Shown: positions 1-12,855 of the stretch, in pieces
Layout: every line of letters begins with the position of its first letter
Numbering within the stretch: the first letter of the stretch is position 1
The notes under the pieces: model-generated
What the model was told of the DNA's origin: nothing
The model's database searches: none
Seen by the model: the letters and a program-made list of their open reading frames with translations, nothing else
Source of the DNA: Enoplolaimus lenunculus
Lineage: Eukaryota > Nematoda > Enoplea > Enoplida > Thoracostomopsidae
Direction of reading: 5' to 3'
Assembly: GCA_030248215.1 (NCBI GenBank)
Contig: JASANG010002484.1
Span: 1 to 64,000, forward strand
Length of the DNA: 64,000 nt
Translations under genes and position numbers: made by a program

Positions 1-136
1 ACTATGTATACGTGTTGCAATTGTTAAACACGGTGCGATATATACTATTTAACGTATATACACTGCGCTGAGTTGCCTACAGGCAACTCAATGTGAGAAA
101 GGGTTATAGATAGTAAACTGAAAATTTTTCGCTTAA

Positions 137-398
137 CCCTTCTCACATGAATATTTTCTATTTCCCCTGAGACCTACTTTTATGCTAGGATTCGAACTCT
201 AGTGACTGGAGTGGTAGGCATATACCATCACCACTCAGCTATAGGAGCTTGACGCTCGAGCCCGAGGAGGCTCTCACGTCTTGTGGTGATTTAGTACTAT
301 GTATACGTGTTGCAATTGTTAAACACGGTGCGATATATACTATTTAACGTATATACACTGCGCTGAGTTGCCTACAGGCAACTCAATGTGAGAAAGGG
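137..398 (-). mobile_element. piggyBac-like MITE, representative unit of the array
   Basis: This is one element within the array, bounded on the left by TTAA (133-136) then CCCTTCTCACATG, and on the right by ATGTGAGAAAGGG then TTAT. The terminal inverted repeats are about 12-13 bp. It has no transposase and would need a piggyBac-type enzyme in trans. The spacer between neighbouring elements (399-431 and equivalents) is also conserved, so the array grew by amplification of element plus flank, not by repeated insertion. A solo copy with TTAA on both sides at 16,901-17,133 supports the boundaries. Superfamily assignment rests on ends and target only. Confidence 0.75.
184..249 (-). other. tRNA-like pol III promoter domain, one per array unit
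   Basis: Read on the minus strand, each unit has a box A-like TAGCTGAGTGGT and, about 40 nt later, a box B-like AGTTCGAATCC. The segment between resembles the middle of tRNA-Gly or tRNA-Val: GCCTCCCAC in many units places CCC (others ACC) where an anticodon would sit. The acceptor and D stems do not pair well, so this is tRNA-derived rather than a working tRNA. Downstream in the same direction a TTTTC run lies in the spacer just past the MITE end, a plausible pol III terminator, so each unit could give a short RNA. Transcription is inferred, not shown. Confidence 0.55.
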
Positions 399-3300
399 TT
401 ATAGATAGTAAACTGAAAATTTTTCGCTTAACCCTTCTCACATGAATATTTTCTATTTCCCCTGAGACCTACTTTTATGCTAGGATTCGAACTCTAGTGA
501 CTGGAGTGGGAGGCATATACCATCAACACTCAGCTATAGGAGCTTGACGCTCGAGCCCGAGGAGGCTCTCACGTCTTGTGGTGATTTAGTACTATGTATA
601 CGTGTTGCAATTGTTAAACACGGTGCGATATATACTATTTAACGTATATACACTGCGCTGAGTTGCCTACAGGCAACTCAATGTGAGAAAGGGTTATAGA
701 TAGTAAACTGAAAATTTTTCGCTTAACCCTTCTCACATGAATATTTTCTATTTCCCCTGAGACCTACTTTTATGCTAGGATTCGAACTCTAGTGACTGGA
801 GTGGGAGGCATATACCATCAACACTCAGCTATAGGAGCTTGACTCTCGAGCCCGAGGAGGCTCTCACGTCTTGTGGTGATTTAGTACTATGTATACGTGT
901 TGCAATTGTTAAACACGGTGCGATATATACTATTTAACGTATATACACTGCGCTGAGTTGCCTACAGGCAACTCAATGTGAGAAAGGGTTATAGATAGTA
1001 AACTGAAAATTTTTCGCTTAACCCTTCTCACATGAATATTTTCTATTTCCCCTGAGACCTACTTTTATGCTAGGATTCGAACTCTAGTGACTGGAGTGGG
1101 AGGCATATACCATCAACACTCAGCTATAGGAGCTTGACGCTCGAGCCCGAGGAGGCTCTCATGTCTTGTGGTGATTTAGTACTATGTATACGTGTTGCAA
1201 TTGTTAAACACGGTGCGATATATACTATTTAACGTATATACACTGCGCTCAGTTGCCTACAGGCAACTCAATGTGAGAAAGGGTTATAGATAGTAAACTG
1301 AAAATTTTTCGCTTAACCCTTCTCACATGAATATTTTCTATTTCCCCTGAGACCTACTTTTATGCTAGGATTCGAACTCTAGTGACTGGAGTGGGAGGCA
1401 TATACCATCAACACTCAGCTATAGGAGCTTGACTCTCGAGCCCGAGGAGGCTCTCACGTCTTGTGGTGATTTAGTACTATGTATACGTGTTGCAATTGTT
1501 AAACACGGTGCGATATATACTATTTAACGTATATACACTGCGCTGAGTTGCCTACAGGCAACTCAATGTGAGAAAGGGTTATAGATAGTAAACTGAAAAT
1601 TTTTCGCTTAACCCTTCTCACATGAATATTTTCTATTTCCCCTGAGACCTACTTTTATGCTAGGATTCGAACTCTAGTGACTGGAGTGGTAGGCATATAC
1701 CATCACCACTCAGCTATAGGAGCTTGACGCTCGAGCCCGAGGAGGCTCTCACGTCTTGTGGTGATTTAGTACTATGTATACGTGTTGCAATTGTTAAACA
1801 CGGTGCGATATATACTATTTAACGTATATACACTGCGCTGAGTTGCCTACAGGCAACTCAATGTGAGAAAGGGTTATAGATAGTAAACTGAAAATTTTTC
1901 GCTTAACCCTTCTCACATGAATATTTTCTATTTCCCCTGAGACCTACTTTTATGCTAGGATTCGAACTCTAGTGACTGGAGTGGTAGGCATATACCATCA
2001 CCACTCAGCTATAGGAGCTTGACGCTCGAGCCCGAGGAGGCTCTCACGTCTTGTGGTGATTTAGTACTATGTATACGTGTTGCAATTGTTAAACACGGTG
2101 CGATATATACTATTTAACGTATATACACTGCGCTGAGTTGCCTACAGGCAACTCAATGTGAGAAAGGGTTATAGATAGTAAACTGAAAATTTTTCGCTTA
2201 ACCCTTCTCACATGAATATTTTCTATTTCCCCTGAGACCTACTTTTATGCTAGGATTCGAACTCTAGTGACTGGAGTGGGAGGCATATACCATCAACACT
2301 CAGCTATAGGAGCTTGACGCTCGAGCCCGAGGAGGCTCTCACGTCTTGTGGTGATTTAGTACTATGTATACGTGTTGCAATTGTTAAACACGGTGCGATA
2401 TATACTATTTAACGTATATACACTGCGCTGAGTTGCCTACAGGCAACTCAATGTGAGAAAGGGTTATAGATAGTAAACTGAAAATTTTTCGCTTAACCCT
2501 TCTCACATGAATATTTTCTATTTCCCCTGAGACCTACTTTTATGCTAGGATTCGAACTCTAGTGACTGGAGTGGGAGGCATATACCATCAACACTCAGCT
2601 ATAGGAGCTTGACTCTCGAGCCCGAGGAGGCTCTCACGTCTTGTGGTGATTTAGTACTATGTATACGTGTTGCAATTGTTAAACACGGTGCGATATATAC
2701 TATTTAACGTATATACACTGCGCTGAGTTGCCTACAGGCAACTCAATGTGAGAAAGGGTTATAGATAGTAAACTGAAAATTTTTCGCTTAACCCTTCTCA
2801 CATGAATATTTTCTATTTCCCCTGAGACCTACTTTTATGCTAGGATTCGAACTCTAGTGACTGGAGTGGGAGGCATATACCATCAACACTCAGCTATAGG
2901 AGCTTGACGCTCGAGCCCGAGGAGGCTCTCACGTCTTGTGGTGATTTAGTACTATGTATACGTGTTGCAATTGTTAAACACGGTGCGATATATACTATTT
3001 AACGTATATACACTGCGCTGAGTTGCCTACAGGCAACTCAATGTGAGAAAGGGTTATAGATAGTAAACTGAAAATTTTTCGCTTAACCCTTCTCACATGA
3101 ATATTTTCTATTTCCCCTGAGACCTACTTTTATGCTAGGATTCGAACTCTAGTGACTGGAGTGGGAGGCATATACCATCAACACTCAGCTATAGGAGCTT
3201 GACTCTCGAGCCCGAGGAGGCTCTCACGTCTTGTGGTGATTTAGTACTATGTATACGTGTTGCAATTGTTAAACACGGTGCGATATATACTATTTAACGT

Positions 3301-6300
3301 ATATACACTGCGCTGAGTTGCCTACAGGCAACTCAATGTGAGAAAGGGTTATAGATAGTAAACTGAAAATTTTTCGCTTAACCCTTCTCACATGAATATT
3401 TTCTATTTCCCCTGAGACCTACTTTTATGCTAGGATTCGAACTCTAGTGACTGGAGTGGGAGGCGTATACCATCACCACTCAGCTATAGGAGCTTGACGC
3501 TCGAGCCCGAGGAGGCTCTCACGTCTTGTGGTGATTTAGTACTATGTATACGTGTTGCAATTGTTAAACACGGTGCGATATATACTATTTAACGTATATA
3601 CACTGCGCTGAGTTGCCTACAGGCAACTCAATGTGAGAAAGGGTTATAGATAGTAAACTGAAAATTTTTCGCTTAACCCTTCTCACATGAATATTTTCTA
3701 TTTCCCCTGAGACCTACTTTTATGCTAGGATTCGAACTCTAGTGACTGGAGTGGGAGGCGTATACCATCACCACTCAGCTATAGGAGCTTGACGCTCGAG
3801 CCCGAGGAGGCTCTCACGTCTTGTGGTGATTTAGTACTATGTATACGTGTTGCAATTGTTAAACACGGTGCGATATATACTATTTAACGTATATACACTG
3901 CGCTGAGTTGCCTACAGGCAACTCAATGTGAGAAAGGGTTATAGATAGTAAACTGAAAATTTTTCGCTTAACCCTTCTCACATGAATATTTTCTATTTCC
4001 CCTGAGACCTACTTTTATGCTAGGATTCGAACTCTAGTGACTGGAGTGGGAGGCGTATACCATCACCACTCAGCTATAGGAGCTTGACGCTCGAGCCCGA
4101 GGAGGCTCTCACGTCTTGTGGTGATTTAGTACTATGTATACGTGTTGCAATTGTTAAACACGGTGCGATATATACTATTTAACGTATATACACTGCGCTG
4201 AGTTGCCTACAGGCAACTCAATGTGAGAAAGGGTTATAGATAGTAAACTGAAAATTTTTCGCTTAACCCTTCTCACATGAATATTTTCTATTTCCCCTGA
4301 GACCTACTTTTATGCTAGGATTCGAACTCTAGTGACTGGAGTGGGAGGCGTATACCATCACCACTCAGCTATAGGAGCTTGACGCTCGAGCCCGAGGAGG
4401 CTCTCACGTCTTGTGGTGATTTAGTACTATGTATACGTGTTGCAATTGTTAAACACGGTGCGATATATACTATTTAACGTATATACACTGCGCTGAGTTG
4501 CCTACAGGCAACTCAATGTGAGAAAGGGTTATAGATAGTAAACTGAAAATTTTTCGCTTAACCCTTCTCACATGAATATTTTCTATTTCCCCTGAGACCT
4601 ACTTTTATGCTAGGATTCGAACTCTAGTGACTGGAGTGGGAGGCGTATACCATCACCACTCAGCTATAGGAGCTTGACGCTCGAGCCCGAGGAGGCTCTC
4701 ACGTCTTGTGGTGATTTAGTACTATGTATACGTGTTGCAATTGTTAAACACGGTGCGATATATACTATTTAACGTATATACACTGCGCTGAGTTGCCTAC
4801 AGGCAACTCAATGTGAGAAAGGGTTATAGATAGTAAACTGAAAATTTTTCGCTTAACCCTTCTCACATGAATATTTTCTATTTCCCCTGAGACCTACTTT
4901 TATGCTAGGATTCGAACTCTAGTGACTGGAGTGGGAGGCGTATACCATCACCACTCAGCTATAGGAGCTTGACGCTCGAGCCCGAGGAGGCTCTCACGTC
5001 TTGTGGTGATTTAGTACTATGTATACGTGTTGCAATTGTTAAACACGGTGCGATATATACTATTTAACGTATATACACTGCGCTGAGTTGCCTACAGGCA
5101 ACTCAATGTGAGAAAGGGTTATAGATAGTAAACTGAAAATTTTTCGCTTAACCCTTCTCACATGAATATTTTCTATTTCCCCTGAGACCTACTTTTATGC
5201 TAGGATTCGAACTCTAGTGACTGGAGTGGGAGGCGTATACCATCACCACTCAGCTATAGGAGCTTGACGCTCGAGCCCGAGGAGGCTCTCACGTCTTGTG
5301 GTGATTTAGTACTATGTATACGTGTTGCAATTGTTAAACACGGTGCGATATATACTATTTAACGTATATACACTGCGCTGAGTTGCCTACAGGCAACTCA
5401 ATGTGAGAAAGGGTTATAGATAGTAAACTGAAAATTTTTCGCTTAACCCTTCTCACATGAATATTTTCTATTTCCCCTGAGACCTACTTTTATGCTAGGA
5501 TTCGAACTCTAGTGACTGGAGTGGGAGGCGTATACCATCACCACTCAGCTATAGGAGCTTGACGCTCGAGCCCGAGGAGGCTCTCACGTCTTGTGGTGAT
5601 TTAGTACTATGTATACGTGTTGCAATTGTTAAACACGGTGCGATATATACTATTTAACGTATATACACTGCGCTGAGTTGCCTACAGGCAACTCAATGTG
5701 AGAAAGGGTTATAGATAGTAAACTGAAAATTTTTCGCTTAACCCTTCTCACATGAATATTTTCTATTTCCCCTGAGACCTACTTTTATGCTAGGATTCGA
5801 ACTCTAGTGACTGGAGTGGGAGGCGTATACCATCACCACTCAGCTATAGGAGCTTGACGCTCGAGCCCGAGGAGGCTCTCACGTCTTGTGGTGATTTAGT
5901 ACTATGTATACGTGTTGTAATTGTTAAACACGGTGCGATATATACTATTTAACGTATATACACTGCGCTGAGTTGCCTACAGGCAACTCAATGTGAGAAA
6001 GGGTTATAGATAGTAAACTGAAAATTTTTCGCTTAACCCTTCTCACATGAATATTTTCTATTTCCCCTGAGACCTACTTTTATGCTAGGATTCGAACTCT
6101 AGTGACTGGAGTGGGAGGCGTATACCATCACCACTCAGCTATAGGAGCTTGACGCTCGAGCCCGAGGAGGCTCTCACGTCTTGTGGTGATTTAGTACTAT
6201 GTATACGTGTTGTAATTGTTAAACACGGTGCGATATATACTATTTAACGTATATACACTGCGCTGAGTTGCCTACAGGCAACTCAATGTGAGAAACGGTT

Positions 6301-6570
6301 ATAGATAGTAAACTGAAAATTTTTCGCTTAACCCTTCTCACATGAATATTTTCTATTTCCCCTGAGACCTACTTTTATGCTAGGATTCGAACTCTAGTGA
6401 CTGGAGTGGGAGGCGTATACCATCACCACTCAGCTATAGGAGCTTGACGCTCGAGCCCGAGGAGGCTCTCACGTCTTGTGGTGATTTAGTACTATGTATA
6501 CGTGTTGTAATTGTTAAACACGGTGCGATATATACTATTTAACGTATATACACTGCGCTGAGTTGCCTAC

Positions 6571-6650
6571 AGGCAACTCAATGTGAGAAGGGGTTAACTC
6601 TTCTGAGGTAAGGCAACTCAATGTGAGAAGGGGTTAACTCTTCTGAGGTA
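6571..6650. repeat. 40-bp tandem duplication at the array's right junction
   Basis: Positions 6571-6610 and 6611-6650 are identical. Each contains the right MITE end (ATGTGAGAAGGGG, TTAA) plus 14 bp of flank beginning CTCTTCTGAGG that occurs nowhere inside the array. It marks where the satellite meets unique sequence. Confidence 0.9.
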
Positions 6651-7120
6651 ATTAATCAACTCAACCGGAATAAACACAACTCAACGGTGGTGTTGTTTTT
6701 CATCCCTGCAGCTATGCGAAGAACCATTGTGAATTACCGAATTTAAAATACAAATTTTGTAAATTTATGCTACCATAGCGAGAAATTGTTACTTTTTTAC
6801 GTTTAATGTCAAAGTTGTAAACTTTTTGTGAGTGTGTATACGTGAAACGCTTTCATTCTGATGTTATTTATATTAAATAAGTTTTACACTGTATTCCATG
6901 AGTCGATTTTAACTCAGAATGACTCGAATCCACTAAGAACTTTAGCTCTGAATTAGGACCTTCAGACCTGTGAACTCTGAGTTGATTCAACTCAAATTGA
7001 GTTAATCAACATAACCAGAGTTAACTCAACTAAAGAGTGAGAAACAGCTCAACTCAGAGGTGGTTAATGTTAGCTGTGATTAACTAAATAAACAAATTCG
7101 CTAGTCGACTTGATGTTCAA
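6651..7120. other. GAGTT-rich intergenic stretch
   Basis: No gene is seen. The stretch is rich in GAGTTAACTC-like and GAGTTGA/TCAACTC words in both orientations, for example around 6,650-6,700 and 6,970-7,070, which look like the ends of an unnamed short inverted-repeat element. Confidence 0.4.
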
Positions 7121-8101
7121 AGGGGGGTCCCATTTTTAATCCCAATATATAGGGGGCCGTACCCTAATAAGAGTCTATAAAGCGGATAGTCTCTAAACCC
7201 TAATGAGAGTCCATAAATGTCACATGAATGACTAGTGATAATAACGGATATTTTATATATCCGGATATCCGGCAATTCTCGCCGGATATTTATTTGGATA
7301 TACGGATATCTGAAATTAAATTTGCTTTTGGATATCCGAAACTCGATTTTGCGTTTTTTTTGAGTTCTCAAACCCCAATTTTCGTTTCTCAATAGCTTGT
7401 TTAAATTTGTTGCTCTAAGGGAAGTGCCCTAACCGACAAGCTGATTGCTGTGAGCAAAGACATACAATTCTAAAAATAGTTTTTTATTACGCAACTGCTT
7501 CAATAGTGCTGGGTATTCGGTTTAGAAGATTGCTGCTGACTAATAAATACTTGCGTTGGCCACCCGAGATTGAGTTGATTTGGTTAGTCCCGATTCTACG
7601 CTGTAAATTGTAATGAGTTGTTCTTTTCGTCAGTTCATGCTACTTTAGTGGTGTAGCAGTGCAAAATATTCAAAAAAATCATTTACAGAATAGCATTTCA
7701 GGTATCTAGCGGACATTCAGATATAACTGGAAATACGGATATCCTGATAAACGTTTCTTTTCGGATGCATTTCCTGAAATTTTTCATCTCTGGATATCAG
7801 GATTTCAGGGGCCCATCTACGTAAATGATTCCGGGACCAAATAAAGTTGAGTTCGAATCTTTATAACATACTTAAGTTTGATAGTACATTCCTTAAGAAC
7901 AACCTTGCATTATCGCTCAAGTTATTGATACAAGACAAATAAACCTTCAACGGATAGTTCCAATCCCGGATTTATATCAGTAATGAAGAGCGGCAGAGGG
8001 TGGGTTAAAAATAAATAACAGTCCGTAACTGAATAACAAGGAGTGTACACTCTCGAGAGGCCAAATAAATACCAGTCCCCCTCGTATTTGGGTCACTACA
8101 G
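7121..8101 (+). mobile_element. Tc1/mariner-like MITE, split by a nested hAT-like MITE
   Basis: Sequence on both sides of the insert matches the intact 440-bp family member at 12,416-12,855: the left part has the ACCCTAATAAGAGTC words and the right part ends GGGTCACTACAG followed by TA. The left inverted end is missing. The family has ends reading CTGTAGTGACCCGAATAAG with a TA duplication, the Tc1/mariner (pogo/Tigger-like) pattern. No transposase is present. Confidence 0.8.
7233..7820 (+). mobile_element. hAT-like MITE (ATATCCGG family), nested
   Basis: This is a roughly 590-bp element with clusters of GGATATCCGG-like words at both ends, inserted into the MITE at 7,121-8,101. Other copies show ends reading TAGTGATGGGCATCGG and CCGGTGCCCATCTA, which resemble the CAGTGATGGGC ends of hAT transposons. 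Flanks look like a decayed 8-bp target duplication (AAATGACT type). Open frames inside it are incidental. Confidence 0.7.
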
Positions 8102-9115
8102 TAAACGATTTTTAGCTTTTATCAAAACGCTATTTTAACTTCAATATAACGCTTTTTTTTAAAATGCGAAAAATGTTTAGCATTTGTAACACGGCTCCTT
8201 AAGCCTGACATTAATTGATAATTAATATATATTATTTTTGAAACATTGTGCAAAAATTGCGATGCGTAAAAACGCCTAAAACGTTCAACCTTGAACAATA
8301 ATAACGGCACCTGACAAGCTTATATATATACTTGCTTATTCATATTCACCATTACACTGATTTCTGTTTCAAAATGCCAATTTAAACACAAATTAACAAG
8401 CACCTCAATAACATTTAATTATTCCATATATTTTCGGCCAAATTAACTTGTGTGATTAAATGTTATTACTTTTTGAAACTTTTTAGCCCAAATAAACACC
8501 CGATCTTGTTTTGTAAATGAAAAGAGCAAACGAATTAAAATTTTAATTTTGCATTTTGCGTATTGATAACGTTTTTGTGAGTTAAAAAGTTCAATCCTTT
8601 TTCGCTAATATATTTGCCGTTGGCTCAAAATAAAACTTTTCTCAAAACTTCGCAAAATATTGCCAAATTTTGATTTTATTAACAAAGTAAACATTATGCG
8701 GGGTTCACGTTATTATACTGAGGCATCCAAGAACACGTTTTGTTCATGTTGATTCGACATCAACATAAAATATTGTGATTTGGATAGCGGTTATGTAGAC
8801 AACACAGTGTGAACGTCACATTACACTGACTTACAAATCCTTTATCTCCAGTAATTATCGTATACAAACAGCCATATTTCACATGCTACTACGGCACATT
8901 TATGCGAATATCATATGATATTCGAAACTTTACCAAATTTTACATGATATGATGCAGGAAAATGTAATTTCTGCGGACTAATAACATATGCAATGAAAAG
9001 TAAGATAATGTAATCTGGAGTGATTTCGAATACTGAAATAGCTTTTTTCTGTTCCTGACAGAAATTTTACCTAAATATATTCCTATGTATCTAAATTTCA
9101 AATTATAGTCATATA
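8102..9115. other. Unassigned AT-rich DNA
   Basis: No gene or recognised repeat was found. Around 8,695-8,820 the words GGGTTCACGTTA and GTGTGAACGTCAC face each other and could be the ends of another small MITE, but the match is weak. Confidence 0.4.
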
Positions 9116-9519
9116 CTGTAGTGATCGGAATAAGATTGTAGACTGATATTTGTTTTGCCCCTTCAGAGGGTACCCCCTGTTATTCGGTTACGGACTGTTG
9201 TTTATTTTTAATCCTCGCTCCGCCATCCTTCGCTATTGATATGTATCCGGTAATGCAACTATCTGCTGAATTAAGCGTTTATTTGTCTTGTATCAATAGC
9301 TTGAGCATTCTTGCAAGGTGATACGTAGGAATGTACTTCAAAATTTAATTATGCTTTAAAGTTTCGAACTCAAATAATTGACATTTATGGACTCTAATTA
9401 GGGTTAAGGGACTCTATTCGCTTACGGACTCTGATTAGGGATACGGACTCCTATTGATTGGGACTCCAAATAGGGACCACCCCTCTTATTGTCCCTTTCT
9501 CTTATTTGGGTCACTTAAG
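9116..9519 (-). mobile_element. Tc1/mariner-like MITE
   Basis: This is a reverse-orientation copy of the family at 12,416. It starts CTGTAGTGATCGGAATAAG after TA and ends GGGTCACTTAAG before TA. The inner marks GGACTCTAATTAGGG and GGACTCCTATTGATTGG are present. Ends have diverged from the consensus. Confidence 0.8.
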
Positions 9520-10447
9520 TATATGAGTAGATGTAAAATGGCGGTTTTTACATCTACTTATATGATATTCTACCGGACCTTGCAAAAAATGGCTTTAACA
9601 AATTTTCAGTTCTTATATTATCAAGCTTAGCGAAAACACAGCAAAAAAGTTTGTTCACAAAAACGAATTGCTAAAACAATGATGTCGAAATGACAATTTT
9701 TCAAAGACAAAGTTTCCACTTTCCATTATTTAAATTATCAGAAATAATGTGCCACAGAGCCGTAAAAATTCCGGCTATTGCACTTTGACTGCAGGAACAG
9801 GAACAGGAAGAGGAATTGAATTTTACAGGAATTCCGGACTGAACAGGAATTTCGGTTCTGTATTTACTATGTATATATTTGAGTTTATAATATATATTTG
9901 TTTACATATGTATTAAATTTTTGTGTATGTGTAAAAAACTAACAAATGACGAATGAATGTTACACTTGATATGCCATATTTACGGTGAAAGTAATTCATC
10001 ATTTGATACATTTATTTGACACGAATGTTTTAAAACAAAAGGGCTTTCAACGTTCCATTTGATGTTTTTGCAACCATTTTTCTGTTTGTTCTTCGAACAT
10101 CGGCTTTTTTGCAACTGTTCCGTGATCGCATATTGACGTAGCAACTGCATTTGTAAAAATTGCTTACAAGCAACGCTAACTTTCGAGTCTAGCATTTTAA
10201 ACACTACTAATTTCTAATTTCTCATTATATGTTGCTATTAATTTACTTTTAATATTAATATTATACAAAAGGTTGATAATTAAATCAAAACTGGATGATC
10301 AGTTTTAAACAACAGTGTTCAACTGGGCACATGAAAGAGTACACAGCACAGCGTTGCGTTTTTGACCAACCTTATCCTCATTTGAGGAAATTAAGTTTAC
10401 TAGAACGATGCTGTACTGTTAATTAACAATTAGACATCGCATAATTA
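9520..10447. other. Intergenic DNA with a hAT-like end fragment
   Basis: No gene is seen. At about 9,785-9,860 the AGGAACAGGAAC words match one end of the hAT-like family also found at 47.3, 48.7, 53.96 and 61.6 kb. The rest is AT-rich and unassigned. Confidence 0.4.
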
Positions 10448-10903
10448 CTGTAGTGACTTCAATAAGAGGGGGTAATAAGAGTGGGTCCCGATTTTGACAT
10501 TTTGAGTCCCGATCAACAGAAGTCTGTATCCCTAACAATAGTGCGTAAGCGGATGGACGGAGACCCTAAACCCTAATTAAAGCCCATAAATGTTAATTGT
10601 CCCTAATTGTAGCGCATACTCCAGGCCCAAATGAAGTTGAGCTCGAAACTTTAAAGCATGCTTAAGTTTTGAAACTAGATGCTTTTTAAGTTTAACATTA
10701 CATTATCGCTCAAGCTTTTGATACAAGACAAATAAACAACGTTTAATTCAACGGATAATTGCAGTACTGGATATATCAAATAAATAGCAAAGGGTGGAGG
10801 AGGATGGGTTAAAAAATAAATAACAGTCCGTAACCAAATAACAGGAGGTGCCCTCCGCAGAGGTAAAAAAATATCTGTGCCCCTCGTATTCGGGTCACTA
10901 CAG
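10448..10903 (+). mobile_element. Tc1/mariner-like MITE
   Basis: A near full-length copy of about 456 bp with TA on both sides (10,446-10,447 and 10,904-10,905). Ends read CTGTAGTGACTTCAATAAG and CGGGTCACTACAG. Confidence 0.88.
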
Positions 10904-12182
10904 TACAGAGTAGTTGGCCGGAAAAAATTACCGAAAAAATGGTTTTTTAATTTTTTCCATTTTTTTCCGAGGGGGTAGAAAATAATGGAAAAATGGAAAA
11001 TTATTAAACGATTCTCTAATATAATTTGCAACTTGGAAAATTATTAAACGATTCTCTAATATAATTTGCAACTAAATATGATATAAAATAACGTTTTTAG
11101 ACGACATGTAACTAATTTTCATGCAACTCATTAACAGTGACCGTGTGTATATGTTCACCAAAACCCATTATATGTCCGAAAAGAGCTAAATTTGCTGCAT
11201 TTGAATATATAAATGGATTTCAGAGTTGAAGCTTTGCCACGAGATTCAATGCAAACTACATATGCAACTTGTTCGGTTCGTTTACCAGGCTTCGTTGACA
11301 GTGGGGTCAAATTAGGGAGCTCAAAATTGAAAGCTTGCTTTTACCGTATGATTTAACACAAGAATACGTCTAGCTTTAACCTCGCTTTGCTCGGGAGATT
11401 GCGCCAATTGAGAGGCTTTGATGTCAGAAATAACCCAAAAGTGTCTTGGGATATAATATATACTTACAAAAACAAGTGTGACTTCTTTAGCTCGCTCCAC
11501 TGATGAGTTTCTGATGTTCTGATGACCTCCTCCAATTATTCCGCGCCAAAACTTAAATTTTTAAAAAATTTGAATTCCAAAAAATGGAAAAATCCATTTG
11601 TTTCCGGTCACATTTTTTTCTGGAAAAAACAGCCCTGCTACAGTATATATTAAGCCACTCAAAACACACTGTTCAAGTTAACATCGGTTTGTATTTGCTG
11701 TACAAATGTAACCGTTTGTGAACAATTTGGTACGGCCGCCCCCGTCTTCCTATTACTGGTCCTGAGGATATATGTTACCACCAAATTTGTACCATTAAAA
11801 CTTTGTTTTCGAAAAAGATCGCCAAAACTTCGCAATATGTTTTTCTAGCTGTAAAATAGTGCGTGTATACATTTACGCATTCAAAATGTTAAATCTTCAG
11901 CAGCCACATATCGTATCGGTATACTCGCTTTTAAAGTTGCAAAATTTCAACGCACGGAATATCTTTCCGCCCTTCTAAATTGTGCATTCACCAGACAAAG
12001 ATATTACTTACTTATGTTTACATTTGCTTCCACCCATGGACCCAAATATTTTCCTTAAATATATAAATGTTAGTGATGAGCATCGGATACATCTATACGC
12101 TAATTAGATTGCGCAAAGACTTCGTGGACCAAATTAAATTCTGTACAGAATTTCGTTTATTATATACTCAAAGTGTGTAGTG
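10904..12182. other. Unassigned DNA with a 40-bp tandem duplication
   Basis: No gene is seen. Positions 10,994-11,033 and 11,034-11,073 are a 40-bp direct duplication. The remainder shows no clear repeat family or coding pattern. Confidence 0.5.
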
Positions 12183-12360
12183 CAACCGGCCCGTGTATAT
12201 AACAGGGCCGGAACAGTAGTATAAGCATATTCCTAAGCCTAGCCTAACTTTAAGCGTAAGAATTAGCATATTTCTGAGCCTAAGCCTAGAAGTTTAAGCC
12301 GACTCTATTTACAGCCCCACAGGAAAACGTTCCGGCCTTGTTCTATATATGGGCCGTGCA
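12183..12360. mobile_element. Short MITE with CCTAAGCC-rich core
   Basis: Inverted ends (CAGGGCCGGAACAGTAGT on the left, CGTTCCGGCCTTGTTCTATA on the right) surround a core of degenerate CCTAAGCC/TTAGGC words. Related copies lie at about 27,925-28,070, 39,990-40,110 and 51,455-51,570. No coding sequence. Confidence 0.65.
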
Positions 12361-12415
12361 ACCTATATTCATAGCAACATATACACTCGAGTTTTAAAAA
12401 TATATTCCTCAAGTA

Positions 12416-12855
12416 CTGTATTGACCCGAATAAGAGGGGGTAATAAGAGGGGGTCCCCATTTTGAGTCCGAATAAATAGGAGTCCGTATCCCTAATAAGA
12501 GTCCGTAAGCGGATAGGGTCCCTAAACCCTAATTAGAATCCGTAAAAGTCAATTAACCCTAACTGTAGCGTATAAATGACTCTAGGACCAAATAATTTGA
12601 GTTCGAAACATTAAAGCATACTTAAATTTTGAAAGTACATTCCTAAGTATTACCTTGCATTATCCGTCAAGCTATTGACACAAGACAAATAAACGTTTAA
12701 TTTAACGGATAATGGCAGTACCGGTATATATCAGCAATGAGGGCGGCGGAGCGTGGGTTAACAATAAATAACAGTCCGTAACCGAATAGCAAGAAGGGTA
12801 CCCTCTGGAGAGGCCAAATAAATGTCAGTCCCCCCTCTTATTCGGGTCACTACAG
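12416..12855 (+). mobile_element. Tc1/mariner-like MITE, best-preserved copy
   Basis: This 440-bp element is flanked by TA at 12,414-12,415 and 12,856-12,857. Terminal inverted repeats are about 25 bp (CTGTATTGACCCGAATAAG against its mirror ending GGGTCACTACAG). It serves as the reference for the other copies listed here. No transposase frame. Confidence 0.9.

Larger units (their letters stand above)
1..6604. repeat. 295-bp satellite array of a TTAA-flanked MITE (22 full units plus a partial one)
   Basis: The same 295-bp unit recurs head to tail: the string ACTATGTATACG starts at 1, 296, 591, 886 and so on to 6491 (22 x 295 = 6490). Units are nearly identical. Each holds a 262-bp element with inverted ends (CCCTTCTCACAT ... 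ATGTGAGAAAGGG) and a 33-bp spacer; TTAA precedes the left end and TTAT follows the right end in most units. TTAA targets and ends starting CCC are the known signature of the piggyBac superfamily. The inner half carries a tRNA-like region on the minus strand. A perfect 9-bp inverted repeat (GAGTTGCCT, AC, AGGCAACTC) lies near the right end. The array continues past the left edge. No protein-coding potential is seen. Confidence 0.97.

Noticed and set aside
1-6604. CRISPR-like or tandem tRNA gene array
   Set aside because: The period of 295 bp without variable spacers excludes CRISPR; the tRNA-like part lacks pairing acceptor and D stems, so the units are not functional tRNA genes.
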